DNA of 64,000 nt from Acanthosoma haemorrhoidale (lineage: Eukaryota > Arthropoda > Insecta > Hemiptera > Acanthosomatidae): the NCBI GenBank assembly GCA_930367205.1, contig OV884014.1:71465104-71529103 (forward strand). The letters are read 5' to 3'. A program made the position numbers and the translations under genes. The notes beneath the pieces are model-generated. The model did not search any database, had not been told where the DNA came from, and saw nothing but the letters and a program-made list of their open reading frames with translations. Positions 60,013 to 64,000 of this stretch are shown one piece after another (the first letter of the stretch is position 1; each line of letters starts with the position of its first letter).

Positions 60013-60135
60013 TACTCTTTTACCAAGTCTCCCAATCTTAAAATCTATACTTTGAAAGCTCCTTATCTCCTTCAAATCTTAATTCGTCATTATTATTTCC
60101 TATATTTAATTCTTATCTTAACACATCCCAGCAAG
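60013..60135 (+). repeat. Family C LINE tail, degraded copy
   Basis: CCCAATCTTAAAATCTATAC followed by CTCCTTATCTCC corresponds to the PIFKSRLYHFLIS codons at 3125-3168. The AATTCGTCATTATTATT and CACATCCCAG blocks match the UTR seen at 3185 and 39590. Confidence 0.45.
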
Positions 60136-60168
60136 CCTACGTCCATAATCAAAAGATTATGTTAGAGA

Positions 60169-61229
60169 TTTCTATAATTACATACAAGTCACACGGGCAG
60201 TCATAATGTAGTTTTATGGTTTTTGTTTCCTTATTTTTTCCTACATGATTCCAGGAAAATTGTAGGAAGACAGTTACTAATACCCGACACACATTACATC
60301 AATATCAAGCAATATTAAGCAAGACATCGATGCCACTGATTGGATACCATAGTCTAAGGTTTAGGCATATTTGTGTCAAGTAATTAATTGTCTTCATGTT
60401 CTTTTTTTTTTTTTTTAATTAATTGTGTAACTTAATCATGGTTTGTCAAGTTGCAAATATTTTCTAATAATTAAACATGAACTTGAGTTTTAGAAAACAT
60501 AGAAGTATTTGTTTAAAACAAGTGTTTGTGTTTCTAAAACACAAGTTCATATTGAAGTATTAGAAAATATTTGCAACTTGACAAACCATGATTAAGTTAC
60601 TTCATTAGCAGTAGCTCTACACTCAGTAGGCTTCACCATTACCAGGTGGATCAGATAAATTACATTTTATTTACATATTTATTAAAGTGACAGAATCCAA
60701 TCAAATATAAATAAATTAATTATAAAAATGTTATTCTTATTTCTATCATGCAAATATTATTCCTATGTCCAGAATGAAAATGTTATTCTTTCTTTTTTTC
60801 AAAACAAATACTTCTATGTTTTCTATGTTTGCTGATTGCCTTATAAAAGGCAGATTTTAATTATAGCCCAATAAAGAGTATAAGGAGAAAAAAAAAAAAA
60901 TATATGTTTTCTAAAACACAAGTTCATATTGAAGTATTAGAAAATATTTGCAACCTGACAAACAATGATTAAGTTACACAATTAATTAAAACAAAAAAAA
61001 TAACATGAAGACAATTGATTACTTGACACAAATACGTCTAAACTTTAGACTATGGTATCCAATCAACGGTCTCGATGTCTTGGTTGATACCGTGTTATGT
61101 GTGTCGGGTATTAGTAACTGTCTTCCTACAATTTTCCTGGAATCATGTAGGAAAAAATAAGGAAACAAAAACCATAAAACTACATTATGACTGTCCGTGT
61201 TGCTTGTATGATTAATTACAGAAATATTT
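60169..61229. mobile_element. Fold-back element with ~320-bp inverted arms
   Basis: 60169-60508 and 60897-61229 are inverted copies: CAGTCATAATGTAG...GGAAAATTGTAGGAAGACAG on the left pairs with CTGTCTTCCTACAATTTTCC...CTACATTATGACTG on the right. A third, shorter copy of the inner arm (60528-60603) lies inverted next to the left arm. The core is non-coding and AT-rich, and holds a family A LINE tail (60825-60902). It has the architecture of a fold-back DNA transposon, but no TSD or transposase was seen. Confidence 0.7.
60815..60912 (+). mobile_element. Family A LINE tail inserted in fold-back element
   Basis: GATTGCCTTATAAAAGGCAG, then AGCCCAATAAAGAG and an A run: only the last ~60 bp of the LINE. 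TATGTTTTCT occurs at 60815-60824 and 60903-60912 and is a plausible 10-bp duplication, though the host element's own repeats make that less certain. Confidence 0.65.
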
Positions 61230-61568
61230 AAATTTAACTATTATTTTACACCGGCACTTTGTTTTTTTTTGATCGGAGAAGTCGTTCTATTACCAATTTT
61301 TAAGAAAAGAACTGTGTCATTTTGTGTGATATTTGAGGTCTGAAGTTTTTGAAAAATTTGCTCAAAATTTGTAAGGCGTACGATGCTAGTCATTATCGAT
61401 CCAAGTCCACTGAGACTACTTGTAGTTGTAGTCTAGTTAATGAAAGAAGCTCTTCTTGGCCTGGCTTATAATTCTGCTTTCTCATGCCCTTTTTGCTCTA
61501 TTTAGACTAGGAGTCCACAGGAAACCTCGTTGTTTTAGTCCAACTACTATTCTTTTCTTGTCCCTTAG
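61230..61568. other. No gene recognised
   Basis: AT-rich; contains the pyrimidine-rich tract upstream of the candidate exon at 61569. Confidence 0.4.
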
Positions 61569-61657
61569 CTCCGAAGGTGTGAAACTAGAAAACACTGTGG
61601 CCAACAGCTTTGGAATTGCGTGTATGGAGCAGGAACATTTACAGGAACGAATAACAG
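61569..61657 (+). CDS. Candidate 89-nt internal exon
   Basis: A strong polypyrimidine tract and acceptor (TTCTTTTCTTGTCCCTTAG) precede it, and GTAAAT follows at 61658. In the only open phase (one nucleotide, 29 codons, one nucleotide) it reads SEGVKLENTVANSFGIACME then QEHLQERIT. The mixed residues, with no low-complexity bias, make it more protein-like than its surroundings. No family is recognised and no partner exon is seen. A plus-strand frame also runs through the acceptor from 61456, so alternative readings exist. Confidence 0.33.
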
Positions 61658-61870
61658 GTAAATTTAGAAATTATTCTATTAGTATCACTCATGTCTAATT
61701 TTATTGAATAATTGTATTGAAAAAAGCTTCTGAATATGAGAATATTTAGTATCTCTGGATGTGGTTGTAAAACTAAAGTTAGTATACTATTTGTATTTAT
61801 TTTTTTATGGTGAGTTATCATAACAGAAGCCCCCCTTTTCCATTTAGAAAACCACAAGAAACTTTCTTTC

Positions 61871-61948
61871 TACCTAGGGATCTGAACTCGTATATTGGAT
61901 CTTCATACCAAGAAAGATATATGCTAACCACTACAACACAGGAGACTC
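61871..61948 (-). repeat. tRNA-like SINE head or tRNA relic
   Basis: The minus strand reads TTGTAGTGGTTAGCATA (A-box-like, close to the D-arm of tRNA-Asp/Val types) and, about 40 nt later, GAGTTCAGATCCC (B-box-like). The acceptor and T stems do not pair properly, so it is a relic or SINE head and not a functional tRNA. Confidence 0.4.
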
Positions 61949-62075
61949 TTCTTAAATTTTACTGCAGAAATTATAATCTTATCGCACACGATTTTATTAG
62001 ACACATTATAATTTCTTCCCAATACTTTGGTCAACGAATTGATATTTGACTTATTGAAATTGACTTGATATTTTT

Positions 62076-62364
62076 AGGCTATTCCTACAATTATACAATT
62101 ATAGATCCTCTGGCGAATCCATTTACAAATTATTTTGTATTTCCTGTAGCATCACTACATTATATACAGGTTTTGTTATTTTATAGAAATTATATAATGA
62201 ATATCATTATACTTGTTTATTCATTATATAATTTCTATAAAATAACAAAACCTGTATATAATGTAGTGATGCTACAGGAAATACAAAATAATTTGTAAAT
62301 GGATTCGCCAGAGGATCTATAATTGTATATGATTGTCTGTAAATTAAAAGGGGCTAAGAAGGGG

Positions 62365-62420
<56 letters not shown>

Positions 62421-62427
62421 TATTCCT
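62076..62427 (+). mobile_element. Family B LINE, self-overlapping 5' inversion (palindrome) with 11-bp TSD
   Basis: AGGCTATTCCT at 62076-62086 and 62417-62427 flanks a 330-bp insert. Its right part (62203-62416) is the family B 3' UTR in sense, ending TTAAAAGGGGCTAAGAAGG and about 55 A. Its left part (62087-62202) is the same UTR segment inverted. Arms 62094-62202 and 62219-62327 are complementary over 109 bp with a 16-nt loop, with no mismatch seen by eye. The loop sequence is itself family B UTR (compare 42018-42040). Confidence 0.9.
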
Positions 62428-63539
62428 TGGCCTTATTGAGATTATGACAGAATACCCCTGATATGAAATGTTTTTCGCTAAGATTATTTGGTTCATACAA
62501 TAAATCACTTCAAATTGCTAACGATAATAAACTAAACACGGAGTTGGCAATGTCATTTTATATTCGTCCAATGAACTTCATTCAAAGTTATAGTTTGGTA
62601 CAAAATAAATAAAAAATATTAAGCTAAATAATTATGCTTCACTTTCAACATATATAAATAAGATACGTCATTTTATAAATAAAAATTATAAATATATTAA
62701 CTTATGGATGTGGTGACTTTAGGGGGATAGAAATCACGTCTAGAACACTCAAAAATTAATGCGTTGTTGAAAACATGCTCAAAAATAATAGCATACCAAA
62801 GCTAAAATGTATGAATTATTTTGACATACTTCTTTGGCAGATTTGTACGATAAAAAAATATGAAAAAAATTCGACATAACTGTAAACAAAAATAAACCAT
62901 TTATAAATTGCTGCTAAACTCCTTTATTTGAAAAATTAAAATACTATACAATTTTTACACATGATCATGAAAACCTGAAGGAAACCTTAAACAATTTAAA
63001 AAAAAAAGAAACTCTTTTATCAACCCTTCGAAAATATATGGTCGTGATTAAATTATGCAAAGTGCGCAAAATATCTTTTTATATCGATTTTTATTATTAC
63101 GCCACACAGGTTTTTAATGACACAAATAAACATATGTGTATTTTTGTCTGTAAAAACGAGTTTAACTTTTTTTTATAGTGGTTATATCGTCTTGCTTATG
63201 TTTTCCCCCTTCTAAAAAAAAAACTCTTCCCCCATAGAAATTGTTATGGAATCTTTCGTTTCTTCATTCTCACGACGAATGAAATATTTTTACCAAGTTT
63301 CATCAACCTTTATACATCCAATTTTACCTGGACTATGCAAGTCTCGCATATAATTTAGTTTAGTATCTATAAATAGTATTTCATAAATATATACCCCAAA
63401 GTTGAACGGTAACATCATAATATTTACCGATCTACTTTCTCAGTGCCATCTACTAAGTTACACAGCACCTTAATTAGTTTATATATTTGTAAGTTGTTAC
63501 CAAGTGTTTAATTTTAATTTATTAACAAATTTTACAAGA
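62428..63539. other. AT-rich stretch, no gene recognised
   Basis: Stop-dense, with A/T runs near 63000 and 63170. CAGTGCCATCTACTAAG near 63441 resembles TAGTGCCATCTGGTGGACC near 59640, hinting that the inverted-repeat element on this side is longer than the arm annotated next. Confidence 0.45.
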
Positions 63540-63975
63540 ATAAACAATAGATATTTAATTTGTATGGGGAAGTCCAAATTTGTTCTGTTTACAAATTTAT
63601 ATAATGGTGATGGAAGTCTAATTTATACAAAATGTATTATAAATGTCAATTGTTTATATAAAACTGAAAATGAGACATGTAGGATCATTGAAATCATTTT
63701 AGACAGTCATTAAGTTTATTGATGACTGTTTATTTATTTGTTCTGCGGCGTTACCGTACAGATCACTCTCCACAGTGAGATTAATGATGCCAGATGAACC
63801 ATCATTTATTGAAGGAAAAACATTCCTGGCCTGTGTTGTAATTTATAGGGTACGTTTCAGTGAACCTGTAGATGAAAACCCTTTTCCTGGTCCGGTCTTT
63901 TCAGTTACCGGGGAATTCTCAACAAGGCTCGTCTACAAAGAAATATTTCTAACAATTTTGAAGGGGTCTAAAATT
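63540..63975 (-). repeat. Right arm of long inverted repeat (partner 59018-59440)
   Basis: The complement of 59018-59440. Shared landmarks are GCGGCGTTACCGTACAGATC, TCTCCACAGTGAGATTAA, AACCATCATTTATTGAAGG and CCTTTTCCTGGTCCGGTCTT. Identity is about 85% by eye, with small indels. A plus frame (63775-63981) is open for 68 codons. The other arm has indels in the equivalent frame, so coding is unlikely. The arms are 4.1 kb apart; other insertions separate them. Confidence 0.65.
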
Positions 63976-64000
63976 AGCTAGTTAGTTTCAAAACCCCGGG

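Noticed and set aside
62065..62298. 77-codon open frame
   Set aside because: It lies across the palindromic LINE 3' UTR; low-complexity, no start context.
1..64000. CRISPR arrays, bacterial operons, rRNA or canonical tRNA genes
   Set aside because: No regularly spaced short direct repeats, ribosome-binding-site-led gene clusters, rRNA motifs or foldable tRNA were seen. The two tRNA-like segments lack proper stems.

Overview
This window is animal, very probably insect, nuclear DNA: AT-rich, gene-poor and heavily loaded with transposable elements. Support comes from the jockey-type non-LTR reverse transcriptases, target-primed insertions ending in poly(A), solo LTRs with 5-bp target-site duplications (TSDs), mariner/Tc1-like transposase pieces, microsatellites, and the absence of prokaryotic gene organisation. 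A hemipteran host is a guess from the mobile-element mix. No complete host protein-coding gene can be supported. Three short candidate exons (16219-16266 +, 19764-19937 -, 61569-61657 +) and one DRE-like promoter candidate (about 12870-13210) are the only hints of host genes, so the window is best read as intergenic or intronic sequence.

Main element families. (A) A jockey-clade LINE. The longest copy is on the minus strand at 30135-32006 and carries RT motifs broken by three frameshifts. Its 5'-truncated tails recur at 1911-2156, 4365-5150, 8450-8850, 10412-10530, 22772-23720 (one copy nested inside another), 33509-34450, 47095-47160, 49928-50450 (nested), 55412-55950 and 60825-60902. (B) A second jockey-like LINE, seen in a twin-primed insertion (40831-42193), a palindromic insertion (62087-62416), a tail inserted in another repeat (22222-22289) and a fragment at 16550-16866. 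(C) An older LINE known only from its C-terminal tail and 3' UTR (3037-3425, 39455-39720, 60013-60135). (D) A relative of B with a different 3' UTR (36960-37247, 48289-48447). There are also two solo LTRs of one family with intact TSDs (27151-27735 and 56594-57461), and a dispersed TATA/initiator repeat in two copies (10967-11440 and 22121-22738).

DNA-element remnants include a mariner N-terminus (20673-20961), a helix-turn-helix transposase fragment (25745-26198), several fold-back or inverted-repeat elements (18364-18610, 35621-36050, 49113-49381, 60169-61229, and the 59018-63975 arm pair), and a decayed pseudogene of a repetitive arthropod protein family (53860-54290).

The clearest novelty is how family B inserts. 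Two independent insertions keep exact 11-bp TSDs and show a 5' inversion. In one of them the inverted and direct parts copy the same 109-bp stretch, giving a long near-perfect hairpin that simple twin priming does not predict.
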